NCBI GenBank assembly: GCA_038326725.1
Contig: JBBQKI010000014.1
Span: 1 to 57,320 of the forward strand
Direction: 5' to 3'
Source of the DNA: JBBQKI01 sp038326725
GTDB taxonomy: Bacteria > Bacteroidota > Bacteroidia > Flavobacteriales > Flavobacteriaceae
Length of the DNA: 57,320 nt
Shown here: positions 49,777 to 57,320 of the stretch, piece by piece
Numbering within the stretch: the first letter of the stretch is position 1
Layout of the letters: each line of letters opens with the position of its first letter
Program-made: the position numbers and the translations under genes
The notes under the pieces: generated by a model
Told to the model about the DNA's origin: nothing
The model's input: the letters and a program-made list of their open reading frames with translations, nothing else
Database searches by the model: none

Positions 49777-49872
49777 AAAAGTCCCTCCTTGAGGAGGAAT
49801 TTAGGGAGGTGTTTTTGAATTGAAAACCAAAATGGGAAAACATCCCCCTAGCCCCCATCAAAGGGGGGAATT
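49777..49872. repeat. REP-like palindromic repeat between etfB and etfA
   Basis: It contains the inverted repeat CCTCC-TTGA-GGAGG, then GGGAGGTG, and a second C5-ATCAAA-G6 hairpin (CCCCCATCAAAGGGGGG). It resembles dispersed flavobacterial intergenic elements and the one at 26262-26300. It could form mRNA hairpins inside the etfBA transcript. Confidence 0.6.
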
Positions 49873-49883
49873 GCTTATGATTC

Positions 49884-50624
49884 TTAAATAACTTTCGCTT
49901 CGTTGTGCAACAGGTCTATCAATTCCTCCACGGAACCAACCAACTTTACCGCACTTTTGGGCATAGGTTTTTCAAACGTTGTGATTTGTGTTTCGGCAGT
50001 GGCGCTGATAGGTTCTTTTACGTGAAGAGGTTTTGTTCTGGCTTGCATGATACCGCGCATGTTTGGGATGCGAAGGTCTTTTTCTTCCACTAAACCTTTT
50101 TGCCCTCCAATTACCAAGGGTAAATGGGTGGTCAAGGTTTCCTTGCCGCCATCAATTTCTCGGATGGCTGTAACTTTTTCGCCATCTATTTCCAACCCGA
50201 TACAGGTATTTACAAAATGGATGCCCGTTAGTTTAGCAAGCATTCCGGGAACCATTCCGCCGTTATAATCAATGGATTCCCTGCCGCCAATTACAAGATC
50301 GTAACCACCTTCCTTTACAACATTTGCAAGTTGTTTTGCTACTGAAAAACCATCGGTCGCGGGGGTGTTGATTCTTATTGCTTCATCTGCGCCAATAGCC
50401 AAGGCTTTGCGAAGTGTAGGCTCCGTTTCCGGACCGCCAACGTTGATAACATGAACGGTGGCCCCGTTTTTTTCCTTGAACCACATTGCTCGGGTCAGGC
50501 CGAATTCATCATTCGGGTTGATGACAAATTGCACCCCGCTGGTATCGAATTTCGTGTTTCCGTCTGTAAAGTTTATCTTGGAAGTGGTGTCCGGAACGTG
50601 GCTGATGCACACTAATATTTTCAT
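49884..50624 (-). CDS. etfB: Electron transfer flavoprotein subunit beta
   Basis: A 246-residue AMP-binding ETF subunit. MKILVCISHVPDTTSKINFT is the usual opening, with further blocks FVINPNDEFGLTRAMWFKEK and VIGGRESIDYNGGMVPGML. RGIMQARTKPLHVKEP is the recognition-loop end. It pairs with EtfA, encoded downstream. It is divergent from pdhB across about 177 bases that hold both promoters. On the minus strand TACCTTCG at 50663-50670 is a near match to a -7 element for this gene. Confidence 0.94.
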   Translation of the reverse strand: MKILVCISHVPDTTSKINFTDGNTKFDTSGVQFVINPNDEFGLTRAMWFKEKNGATVHVINVGGPETEPTLRKALAIGADEAIRINTPATDGFSVAKQLANVVKEGGYDLVIGGRESIDYNGGMVPGMLAKLTGIHFVNTCIGLEIDGEKVTAIREIDGGKETLTTHLPLVIGGQKGLVEEKDLRIPNMRGIMQARTKPLHVKEPISATAETQITTFEKPMPKSAVKLVGSVEELIDLLHNEAKVI

Positions 50625-50760
50625 TGTAAAACGTTGTTTTTATTCGTAAAAAATATGAAATGCGAAGGTACATATATATTTTCAAAATGTTTATTATGCA
50701 AGCATTGGAAATTTCCGTTAATTCTTGCGAAAATATAATGAGCCGCTTATAAATAATAGT

Positions 50761-50768
50761 ATTTTTGT
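50761..50768 (+). promoter_or_regulatory. Probable -7 element of pdhB
   Basis: TATTTTTG (TAnnTTTG) lies 33 bases before the pdhB ATG. I see no clear -33 element. Confidence 0.45.
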
Positions 50769-50801
50769 TCACCTTAAAATTTCAAATTTAATTCAATATC
50801 A

Positions 50802-51782
50802 ATGAAGACTATACAATTCCGGGAAGCGGTTTGCGAAGCGATGAGCGAAGAAATGCGCCGCGATGCAACCATCTACCTTATGGGCGAGGAAGTGGCCGAA
50901 TATAACGGTGCCTACAAGGCCAGCAAAGGGATGCTGGACGAGTTTGGCCCCATGCGCGTTATCGATACCCCCATTTCAGAGATGGGTTTTTCAGGGATTG
51001 GCGTGGGTTCCGCGATGAACGGCAACCGGCCCATTATTGAATACATGACCTTCAACTTTTCCTTGGTTGCCATAGACCAGATCATAAACAATGCGGCCAA
51101 GATGCGCCAAATGAGCGGCGGGCAGTTTAACATCCCCATCGTTTTCCGCGGGCCAACGGCTTCTGCCGGCCAGCTTGGTGCTACGCATTCTCAGGCTTTT
51201 GAAAGCTGGTATGCCAACTGCCCCGGCTTGAAAGTAGTGGTGCCCAGCAACCCTAAAGATGCCAAAGGACTTTTGAAGAGTGCCATCCGTGACAATGACC
51301 CCGTTATCTTTATGGAAAGTGAACAAATGTATGGCGACAAAGGGGAAGTTCCCGAAGGCGAATACCTTATCCCACTGGGTGTTGCTGAAGTTAAAAGGGA
51401 AGGCAAGGACGTAACCATTGTGTCCTTTGGGAAAATAATCAAGGAAGCATATAAGGCTGCCGAACAACTTGCGGAAGAAGGTATTGAATGCGAAATCATT
51501 GATTTGCGCACCATCCGCCCTCTGGACCACAAAACCATTTTGGAATCCGTGAAAAAGACCAACCGTTTGGTTATTCTTGAAGAAGCCTGGCCCTTTGGTA
51601 ATATTGCAACAGAAATCACCTATCAGGTTCAAAGCCAAGCGTTTGATTATTTGGACGCCCCCATTGTAAAAATAAACACTGCCGATACGCCCGCACCCTA
51701 TTCCCCCGTTTTGTTCGCGGAATGGTTGCCCAATAGCGAAGATGTGTTGAAGGCGGTGAAGAAGGTATTGTACAGGGATTAG
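50802..51782 (+). CDS. pdhB: Pyruvate dehydrogenase E1 component subunit beta
   Basis: A 326-residue E1-beta subunit of a thiamine-diphosphate dehydrogenase. The activating Glu is in YLMGEEVAEYNGAYKASKGM. FRGPTASAGQLGATHSQAF and KVVVPSNPKDAKGLLKSAI are family blocks, and the C-terminal transketolase part contains CEIIDLRTIRPLD. It forms the E1 heterotetramer with an alpha subunit not present in this window. Sequence alone separates pyruvate from branched-chain E1 only moderately, but the pyruvate form fits best. Confidence 0.9.
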   Translation: MKTIQFREAVCEAMSEEMRRDATIYLMGEEVAEYNGAYKASKGMLDEFGPMRVIDTPISEMGFSGIGVGSAMNGNRPIIEYMTFNFSLVAIDQIINNAAKMRQMSGGQFNIPIVFRGPTASAGQLGATHSQAFESWYANCPGLKVVVPSNPKDAKGLLKSAIRDNDPVIFMESEQMYGDKGEVPEGEYLIPLGVAEVKREGKDVTIVSFGKIIKEAYKAAEQLAEEGIECEIIDLRTIRPLDHKTILESVKKTNRLVILEEAWPFGNIATEITYQVQSQAFDYLDAPIVKINTADTPAPYSPVLFAEWLPNSEDVLKAVKKVLYRD

Positions 51783-51881
51783 TTGATGGTTGATGGTTGA
51801 TGGTTGATGGTTGTTGAGGATGAATTATATATAAAAAATAAATATGGCCTAAAGCTTACAGCCTAAAGCCCAAAGCCTAAT
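51783..51881. repeat. Tandem TTGATGG repeats and GCCTAAAGC repeats
   Basis: Four perfect copies of TTGATGG at 51783-51810 follow the pdhB stop. From 51847 imperfect GCCTAAAGC units appear three or four times before the DUF5686 start. No coding sense. Confidence 0.7.
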
Positions 51882-51883
51882 CT

Positions 51884-54361
51884 ATGAAGCACCTTCTTTC
51901 TTTTTTTCTTTTATTGTTGAGTGCTTCAGTGTTTTCACAAACCAAAGTAAGTGGTAGCATAAAAGATGCTTCGGGCGAAGTTGTTGCTTTTGCCAATGTT
52001 ATTTTTAAGGCATCGCAGGAAGGGACCATCTCTGATGAAAATGGTCGCTTTTATCTTGAAAGCGATAAAACCTATGACACTGTTGTCTTTTCGTTTATAG
52101 GCTATACCACCACGGAAATCACGCTTCCGAAAACCGTTAACTATAATATGGAAGTGGTGCTTGCCGAAGAAGCTTCGTCCTTGGATGAAGTGGTTATCTT
52201 TAGCGGCAAGACTTCCAAAAAGGACAATCCGGCCCTTGATATCCTTCGTAAAATATGGGAGAACCGCCGCGAGAACGGGGTTAAGAAATTCAAACAGTAC
52301 AGCTATGACAAATACGAAAAGCTGGAGTTCGACCTTAATACCATAGACAGTGCGCTCATCAACAGCAGCGTTTTCAATGGGATGGAATTCATCTTTGATC
52401 AAGTGGACACTTCAAGCGTAACGGGGAACACCTATTTACCCATTTTCATTAACGAAGCCCTCTCCAAGGTTTATGGCGACAATCTTTTAAGCAAAGAAAA
52501 AGAGGTTTTGGATGGCAACAAAAATTCTGGTTTTGACAACAACCAAACGCTGATTGCATACGTGAAGGATCTTTACAGCGAGTACGACGTTTATGATAAT
52601 TATTTAAAGTTTTTCGATAAGTCCTTTACCAGCCCGCTTTCCCGGACGGGGATTGATGTTTACAACTATGTGCTTTTGGACAGTGCCTACCGCGATAACA
52701 AATGGTGCTATAACATTGTGTACTATCCGCGCCGTGCGAACGAGCTTACTTTTAAAGGCGATTTCTGGGTGAACGATACCACTTGGGCCATTAAGGAAAT
52801 AAACCTTCAAGCCTCCAAAAGCGCCAACCTAAATTGGGTGCGTGAGGTGTACATAGAGCAGGAATTTGAAGTGCTGAACGATTCCATATTCCTGATTACC
52901 CGAGATTATTTCCTGAGCGATTTTAGTTTTAGGAAGAAAGAAGAAGCCCGCGGGGTTTATGGCAAGCGGACCACTTTGTATGACAATTACGTTTTTGATA
53001 TTCCAAAGGGAGAAAAGTTTTACAGTGAACAGGTGGACCCTTATAAGTTTGAGGTCTATAACCGGCCGGATGAGTATTGGCAGGAGAAGCGGATGGAAAC
53101 CCTTAGCCGGGACGAGATAGGGGTTTATAAAATGCTCGACACCCTCAAGACCGTGCCCCGTTTTAAAGCATTGTACAATATTGGGGCAACGTTGGCCTCG
53201 GGCTATTATGAAGTGAAGAACTTTGATGTAGGCCCCATCTTTTCAATTTTTGGTTATAATGAAGCCGAAGGCCTGCGCATCCGTTTGGGAGGCCGTACCT
53301 ATTTCAGCCAGAATGATCAATGGCGGCTTGAAGGTTTTGGCGCCTATGGTTTTGGCGATAACAAGTTTAAATACGGTATTTCCGGAAAGTGGCTGCTGGA
53401 CCGACGCTCGCGGCTCACCATTTTTGGCGGGAACCGCCGCGATATAGAACAAACCGGGGCAAGCCTTACCAATACCAACGATGTGCTGGGCAGGAACCTG
53501 GCGTCCTCTTCCCTTATCTCGGTGGGGGCAAACGACAGGCTTACCAATATAAATCTTAGCACGGCGGGGTTTGATATAGAACCTTCAAAGAACTTTGTTA
53601 TCCGTTTAACGGGGTCATACCGTACCCTGAAACCAGCAACGGATACCTTTAGCCTCGATTATTTTGGCGAGGACGGCAGTATTCAAAGCCAGATATCGCA
53701 ACCAGAAATAGAGTTTGGGTTTTATTTTACCCCCCGTAGGAAAACCACGGGTTACGGCGTGGAGCGTACCATCATCAACAGTGGTGATTTTGCCACTTAC
53801 TTTGTGGGCTATACCTACGGCCTAAAAGATGTGCTGGGCGGCGATTTTGAATACAAAAAGCTACAGGGCCTTTTTACCCGCCCTTGGAACATTGGCGGTA
53901 TCGGCCGGTTGCTTTCCACCGTGGAGGTGGGCACCATATTCGATCCAGTGCCTTTGGGCCTGCTCAGCCCCATTCCCGGGAACCAAACCTATTTTAGCCT
54001 TTACAATAGCTTTACCCAACTTGATTATTACGAATTTGTAAGTGATACCTACGCTTCCCTCCACTTACAGCACGATTTTGGTGGGCGTATTTTCTCCCGT
54101 ATCCCGTTGTTGCGCAAACTAGATTTACGCGAAGTGGTGGGCTTTCGGGCTGTGTATGGTGAGATTTCCCAAGAGAACATAGATTTAAACGCCTCCAATA
54201 TTGTGTATCAAGCCCCCGAAGAAATCTATTGGGAATGGAGCGTGGGCGTGGGCAACATCTTCCGCGTCTTTAGGTTGGACTTTAACTTCCGGGGCAACTA
54301 CTTGGACAATCCCGATGCCCGTAGCTTTGGCGTAACAGGGGTTTTTGGGTTTTCTTTCTAA
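51884..54361 (+). CDS. DUF5686 protein with carboxypeptidase-like domain
   Basis: An 825-residue exported protein. The signal (MKHLLSFFLLLLSASVFSQ) is followed by a carboxypeptidase-regulatory-like domain (about 20-100: VSGSIKDASGEVVAFANVIF). The DUF5686 region covers the rest (about 130-825), with many aromatic strands and a C-terminal Phe (TGVFGFSF), as expected for an outer-membrane barrel. The family is large in Bacteroidota. Members are proposed to be surface receptors or transporters, but the ligand is unknown. Its GC content looks higher than that of its neighbours, as in pdhB. Confidence 0.85.
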   Translation: MKHLLSFFLLLLSASVFSQTKVSGSIKDASGEVVAFANVIFKASQEGTISDENGRFYLESDKTYDTVVFSFIGYTTTEITLPKTVNYNMEVVLAEEASSLDEVVIFSGKTSKKDNPALDILRKIWENRRENGVKKFKQYSYDKYEKLEFDLNTIDSALINSSVFNGMEFIFDQVDTSSVTGNTYLPIFINEALSKVYGDNLLSKEKEVLDGNKNSGFDNNQTLIAYVKDLYSEYDVYDNYLKFFDKSFTSPLSRTGIDVYNYVLLDSAYRDNKWCYNIVYYPRRANELTFKGDFWVNDTTWAIKEINLQASKSANLNWVREVYIEQEFEVLNDSIFLITRDYFLSDFSFRKKEEARGVYGKRTTLYDNYVFDIPKGEKFYSEQVDPYKFEVYNRPDEYWQEKRMETLSRDEIGVYKMLDTLKTVPRFKALYNIGATLASGYYEVKNFDVGPIFSIFGYNEAEGLRIRLGGRTYFSQNDQWRLEGFGAYGFGDNKFKYGISGKWLLDRRSRLTIFGGNRRDIEQTGASLTNTNDVLGRNLASSSLISVGANDRLTNINLSTAGFDIEPSKNFVIRLTGSYRTLKPATDTFSLDYFGEDGSIQSQISQPEIEFGFYFTPRRKTTGYGVERTIINSGDFATYFVGYTYGLKDVLGGDFEYKKLQGLFTRPWNIGGIGRLLSTVEVGTIFDPVPLGLLSPIPGNQTYFSLYNSFTQLDYYEFVSDTYASLHLQHDFGGRIFSRIPLLRKLDLREVVGFRAVYGEISQENIDLNASNIVYQAPEEIYWEWSVGVGNIFRVFRLDFNFRGNYLDNPDARSFGVTGVFGFSF

Positions 54362-54416
54362 AACCTTCAAGATGTTCTTTATAAGCTCCAGCATCCGTGA
54401 TTTTTAATGAATTTAC

Positions 54417-54686
54417 TTATTTTTTATTTTTCTGCTCAAAGAGCAACATTAGGATTAACATGGATCCATTCAACAAAAAAGAGATGCTATTTGTGACAAT
54501 AATAGGAATATCGTTTATAAGGATTCCATAAAATACCCAAAGACCCACTCCCAACATTAAAATGCTATACATGAAGGGTGATACGTCCATAACTTTTTTA
54601 GTCTGCCATGATTTAACTATTTGGGGTACTACCGCCAGCGTGGTAAGAATGCCTGCGCCGAATCCAAGTATTGTAATCAAGTCCAT
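54417..54686 (-). CDS. SemiSWEET-like sugar transporter
   Basis: An 89-residue protein with three membrane helices. The first helix carries the PQ motif, GFGAGILTTLAVVPQIVKSW, and the second is SPFMYSILMLGVGLWVFYGI. SemiSWEETs work as dimers that let sugars move down their gradient. DUF421 is encoded 3 bases upstream on the same strand, so the two genes are cotranscribed. The substrate cannot be predicted from sequence. Confidence 0.88.
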   Translation of the reverse strand: MDLITILGFGAGILTTLAVVPQIVKSWQTKKVMDVSPFMYSILMLGVGLWVFYGILINDIPIIVTNSISFLLNGSMLILMLLFEQKNKK

Positions 54687-54689
54687 ATT

Positions 54690-55214
54690 TTATTTTTTAG
54701 ATACATCACTTAAAAGCCATTTTTCCAACATTGCTGTACTATCTGTGGTGTGTATTACCGCCATATCCCCGGTAGTTTCGAATATTACGGCACGCACTTG
54801 ATCAAGTTTAAGAACATTTGCTTCTCTAAGTTTAGACAGAAGATCCCCCTCAGTAACACGGGCTTTTTTTAAATTATTCCATAAAATTTCAGACCCATCC
54901 ATCAGTAAAAGTGGTTTGTTGTCTATCATTTTTCGAAAAAAATTGTACCGCCTTAGATAGGCTGCAGATAACTGGAGGAAATATGTAAAGAATAACCCTA
55001 CTATTCCATCCAAAAGGGATACCGAAGGGGAGAGTATGGTAGTAGCAATAATGGAACCCACCGCAACTGTCATGGCAAAGTCAAAACTCGACATTTTGCT
55101 AAAACTACGTTTTCCAAATAAACGTGTGAAAACAATAACTGCTATATAAATAAAAAGGCTGCTTATTGCAATACCCATAACAATAGTTGGGGTTGTAGTA
55201 ATCCATTTTTCCAT
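54690..55214 (-). CDS. DUF421 (YetF-like) membrane protein
   Basis: A 174-residue protein. Three N-terminal helices (VMGIAISSLFIYIAVIVFTR; FDFAMTVAVGSIIATTIL; LDGIVGLFFTYFLQLSA) precede a cytoplasmic DUF421 domain with GSEILWNNLKKARVTEGDLL and LDQVRAVIFETTGDMAVIHT. YetF-type proteins are linked to stress and spore envelope states in Bacillus, but the role here is unknown. A hairpin terminator-like element follows the divergent side at 55237-55251. Confidence 0.88.
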   Translation of the reverse strand: MEKWITTTPTIVMGIAISSLFIYIAVIVFTRLFGKRSFSKMSSFDFAMTVAVGSIIATTILSPSVSLLDGIVGLFFTYFLQLSAAYLRRYNFFRKMIDNKPLLLMDGSEILWNNLKKARVTEGDLLSKLREANVLKLDQVRAVIFETTGDMAVIHTTDSTAMLEKWLLSDVSKK

Positions 55215-55236
55215 GATATTTAATTTTGTAAAAAGC

Positions 55237-55258
55237 CCGTTTGGTGAACGGTTTTTTT
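55237..55258. terminator. Hairpin with T8 run between DUF421 and the DUF892 remnant
   Basis: Stem CCGTT-TGGTG-AACGG at 55237-55251 followed by eight T on the plus strand. On the minus strand it ends in GC and five T, so it can work as the old terminator of the decayed minus-strand gene. Confidence 0.65.
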
Positions 55259-55264
55259 TAAGTT

Positions 55265-55520
55265 AGATGATTCTTTTTATATAGCCTTGGCGTTCTCTCA
55301 ATCGGGCTTCATCCCTAGCTCTTTGTAAATTTCTTTTAGACGAATTATATTATTTAGTTTCTTCTAAAATGGTTCTCAAATCCTTTTTTTAGTTTCGCAT
55401 ATTCAGCATTTTTTATCATTTTGGGAAGTGTTTCGGTGAGTTGATCTTCTGGCCTGTAGAGATCTTTTTGTCGGTACTCAAATAATTTTTCTAAGTTTTT
55501 AATAGGATTTTTTTTGAGTT
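55265..55520 (-). pseudogene. Decayed DUF892 (YciE/YciF-like ferritin-fold) gene
   Basis: On the minus strand the 488-base gap between DUF421 and DUF1206 holds a coding relic. One frame reads KNLEKLFEYRQKDLYRPEDQ, then LTETLPKMIKNAEYAKLKKG, FENHFRRN and a stop. The DUF892 family begins with a similar LEELF..ELKDLY.AE.QLTKALPKM. After a frameshift, RLKEIYKELGMKPD and, past a stop, ENAKAI continue the family order. There is no start codon, and at least one frameshift and two stops break it. The rest of the gap is AT-rich with a promoter-like TATCTTTG at 55664-55671. Confidence 0.65.
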
Positions 55521-55663
55521 ATTCTGCTTAAAGTTACCAAAAACGCGTACAAACGTAATATTACTTTAAAATACTTTAACATCACAGGAGAAGTATTCTG
55601 CCCTTAGACTTCGCTCAGCTAAAGTTGACTTCTAAAATTTCCAAAATAATCAACCTCTAATAG

Positions 55664-55671
55664 TATCTTTG
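55664..55671 (+). promoter_or_regulatory. Probable -7 element of the DUF1206 gene
   Basis: TATCTTTG (TAnnTTTG) lies 31 bases before the GTG start. The -33 element is unclear. Confidence 0.4.
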
Positions 55672-55702
55672 AAAATAGATTTATAAAACCCAGTGCCAAT
55701 CC

Positions 55703-56476
55703 GTGAAGAAATTCTATAAAACCGTCGCCACCATTGGCTTCGTCTCCAAAGGTATTATCTATTTGGTAATCGGCATTCTTTCCCTTTTGGCCGCACTAAA
55801 TATGGTTGACCAAAGCTCGGGCAGCAACCACGCGCTTACTTTTATTAAAAAACAGCTTTTTGGGCAAGTGCTCTTGTTGTTATTAAGTGTGGGCCTGCTT
55901 TGTTATTCCTCTTGGATGTTTATACAGAGCATCAAAGACCCTGAAAATATAGGCAGTAGCACAAAGGCAAAACTACGCCGTGCCGGACTCTTCATTACCG
56001 GTCTAATCTATGTCTTTATAGCAGTGCTTGCCTTCTATCATATCTTCAACAACACAACCGAAGGAAATCCCGATTCCCGTTATCTCGACTTTTTAGGAGC
56101 TTCCACCTTATCCGTTATTTTTATTTGTGTGGGAGTCATTTTGGCAATCCAAGCCTTTATTTTAATACGAGGTGTTTTTAAAGGGGGTTTGTTGGACCAG
56201 TTTAATCTGGAAGGCCATAAATATTCCCTACTTATTCGCCATTTTGGTCAATTTGGTTTTTATTCTCGCGCCTTTATTGTAGCCATTATTGCTTTTTTCT
56301 TCCTACGAGCTGGAATATATACTGGCAACCGCGAGATAAAGGGCATACAGGAAGCCTTTTCATTTTTAAACCAATCTAATTTGGGTAGAATAATGATGGC
56401 CGTTACCGCCATAGGCTTTATTTCCTATGGGGCGTTTTTTGTTTTTCTTACGCGGTTTCGGAGTTTTGAGAAGTAG
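55703..56476 (+). CDS. DUF1206 membrane protein (GTG start)
   Basis: A 257-residue protein made of three related two-helix units: GFVSKGIIYLVIGILSLLAA with VLLLLLSVGLLCYSSWMF; AGLFITGLIYVFIAVLAFYH with SVIFICVGVILAIQAFILI; and YSRAFIVAIIAFFFLRAGIY with MMAVTAIGFISYGAFFVFL. This is the repeated DUF1206 pattern. Function is unknown. Related genes are often seen with stress-response genes. The start is GTG at 55703. There is no in-frame ATG before the first helix. Confidence 0.85.
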   Translation: MKKFYKTVATIGFVSKGIIYLVIGILSLLAALNMVDQSSGSNHALTFIKKQLFGQVLLLLLSVGLLCYSSWMFIQSIKDPENIGSSTKAKLRRAGLFITGLIYVFIAVLAFYHIFNNTTEGNPDSRYLDFLGASTLSVIFICVGVILAIQAFILIRGVFKGGLLDQFNLEGHKYSLLIRHFGQFGFYSRAFIVAIIAFFFLRAGIYTGNREIKGIQEAFSFLNQSNLGRIMMAVTAIGFISYGAFFVFLTRFRSFEK

Positions 56477-56850
56477 GTAGTGTTCAGTGGGCAGGAGCAG
56501 TGGGCAGTAGGCAGAGGGAAAATTACAGCGGGGTATTTTTTTATACTGCTAACTGTGTTATAACATATAAAATTGCTATTCTTTAGAATAAATTAGTATT
56601 GGATTTACAAATGTTTGCAGATATATTTTACCAACCTTTATTTTAGATTTTTAATTATAATACTTCGGGGATGGAAGGTACAGTGTTGTATAAAAGGTTA
56701 TAGGGAGGAGTGGGAAGTTGGCGACAGCGGGGTAAAGAAAACGGTTAATATTAAGTGGTAATAATTGTGTTAGTATTTAAAAATAGTGAGCCGACTATTT
56801 TAAATAATAATTGATTACTTTGAATTTTATATAACATTAGACTGCCAAGA
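56477..56850. other. AT-rich 374-base gap with short repeats, no gene seen
   Basis: The first 40 bases cycle through imperfect GTGGGCAG / AGTAGGCAG units. An 11-base ACAGCGGGGTA occurs at 56525-56535 and again at 56724-56734. The rest is AT-rich, with no reading frame that resembles a protein. It marks the break between core genome and the DUF4007 gene. Confidence 0.6.
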
Positions 56851-57320
56851 ATGATAATAGATAATCCTGATATTATAAAATACACATTCTCTGGACACGA
56901 CTCCTTTCAATGCCGACAACTTTGGCTAAAAAAGGGATATGACTATGTGCAGGAAGGAAAGAATTTTAATGACGAAGATGCGGTTGTAAAACTTGGAGTT
57001 GGTAAAAATATGGTTTCATCCATTCGTTTTTGGTTAAAAGCTTTCAAACATTATTGACAACAAGGACATTCCAACTGAATTTGGGAAACGATTATTCGAT
57101 GATGAAAATGGATATGACCCTTTTTTAGAGGATGAGGCTAGTCTGTGGTTATTGCATTATCAACTTGTAAAAAATGGATATGCTTCAATATACAGCATCA
57201 TCTTTAATGAATTCAGAAAGGAGAAGCTTTTCTTCAATAAAGAAACCTTTGTGAATTATATGAAGAGAATTGGAGAGAGTAATCCTAATATGAATTTCAA
57301 TGAAAATACTTTGGCGAAAG
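56851..57320 (+). pseudogene. DUF4007 family protein, frameshifted, cut by the window end
   Basis: The first frame reads IKYTFSGHDSFQCRQLWLKK, then DEDAVVKLGVGKNMVSSIRF, the DUF4007 opening, and stops at 57055-57057 after WLKAFKHY. Removing one A from the AAA at 57046-57048 restores WLKAFNIIDNKDIPTEFGKR and an open frame to the window end (EDEASLWLLHYQLVKNGYAS). So the gene carries a single-base insertion or the read is wrong there. DUF4007 proteins are mostly found in defence islands, often beside DndC-like PAPS-reductase genes. Base use is AT-richer than upstream, fitting a transferred block. Confidence 0.75.

Noticed and set aside
50991..51638. Minus-strand ORF of 215 codons opposite pdhB
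   Set aside because: Its sequence shows no family features and it is explained by the codon pattern of pdhB. An overlapping 142-codon ORF in another frame is the same kind of artefact.
51783..51881. CRISPR array
   Set aside because: The units are 7-9 bases with no spacers. This is a tandem microsatellite, not repeat-spacer structure. No cas-like gene is present in the window.

Overview
The window is a piece of a Flavobacteriaceae (Bacteroidota) chromosome. The evidence is a type IX secretion system sorting domain followed by a PorP/SprF gene, the Bacteroidota promoter form TTG-N18-20-TAnnTTTG instead of -35/-10 boxes, almost no Shine-Dalgarno sequences, DUF6089, DUF5686 and DUF2797 proteins, and a fused folK/deoxynucleoside kinase. 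The genus cannot be read from the sequence. Most of it is well-kept core genome. Accessory or decaying patches lie near 21.1-22.1 kb, 31.9-34.3 kb and 54.4-57.3 kb.

Layout. 1-1.3 kb: end of a large secreted adhesin and its PorP/SprF partner. 1.5-4.5 kb: LytS/LytR-type two-component pair. 4.5-13.1 kb: gamma carbonic anhydrase, then a minus-strand envelope block running CBS-ACT protein, nadK, DUF6089, uppS, bamA, two Skp/OmpH chaperones and murI. 13.2-17.5 kb: pdxJ, a hydrolase, and a FadL-type porin paired with an SGNH lipase lipoprotein. 17.7-21.1 kb: tig-clpP-clpX. 21.1-22.1 kb: three broken genes (an orphan T9SS tail, a lipoprotein frameshifted at a G9 tract, and a truncated tandem copy). 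22.1-29.0 kb: GH3, DUF2797, folK-dNK, TrmH and mutS. 29.2-29.4 kb: tRNA-Gly and tRNA-Leu. 29.4-31.9 kb: a membrane protein and a VWA protein. 31.9-34.3 kb: five tiny acidic lipoproteins around a LexA/CI-like self-cleaving regulator. 34.3-37.9 kb: waaA, a DegT aminotransferase and galE. 37.9-51.8 kb: metabolism (amidohydrolase, fabD, folA, ergothioneine genes egtB/egtD, thyA, nucleoside permease, bifunctional nuclease, etfAB, pdhB). 51.9-54.4 kb: DUF5686. 54.4-57.3 kb: small membrane proteins, a decayed DUF892 ferritin-like gene and a frameshifted DUF4007 gene, which may be the edge of a defence island.

Working links. uppS supplies the lipid carrier for wall and glycan synthesis, murI supplies D-glutamate, and bamA with the Skp-like proteins builds the outer membrane. 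folA, folK-dNK, thyA and the nucleoside permease all serve thymidylate and folate supply. egtD and egtB make the ergothioneine core. etfAB and pdhB feed central energy metabolism.

The most unusual locus is 31.9-34.3 kb. It holds five lipoproteins sharing a lipobox-Cys-Arg-Asp/Glu-Thr start, a regulator with HTH, Ala-Gly cleavage site and Ser/Lys dyad, and a divergent promoter region with three spaced GGA-N5-TCC sites, one lying on the -33 element of an apparently leaderless promoter. I know of no described system with this arrangement.
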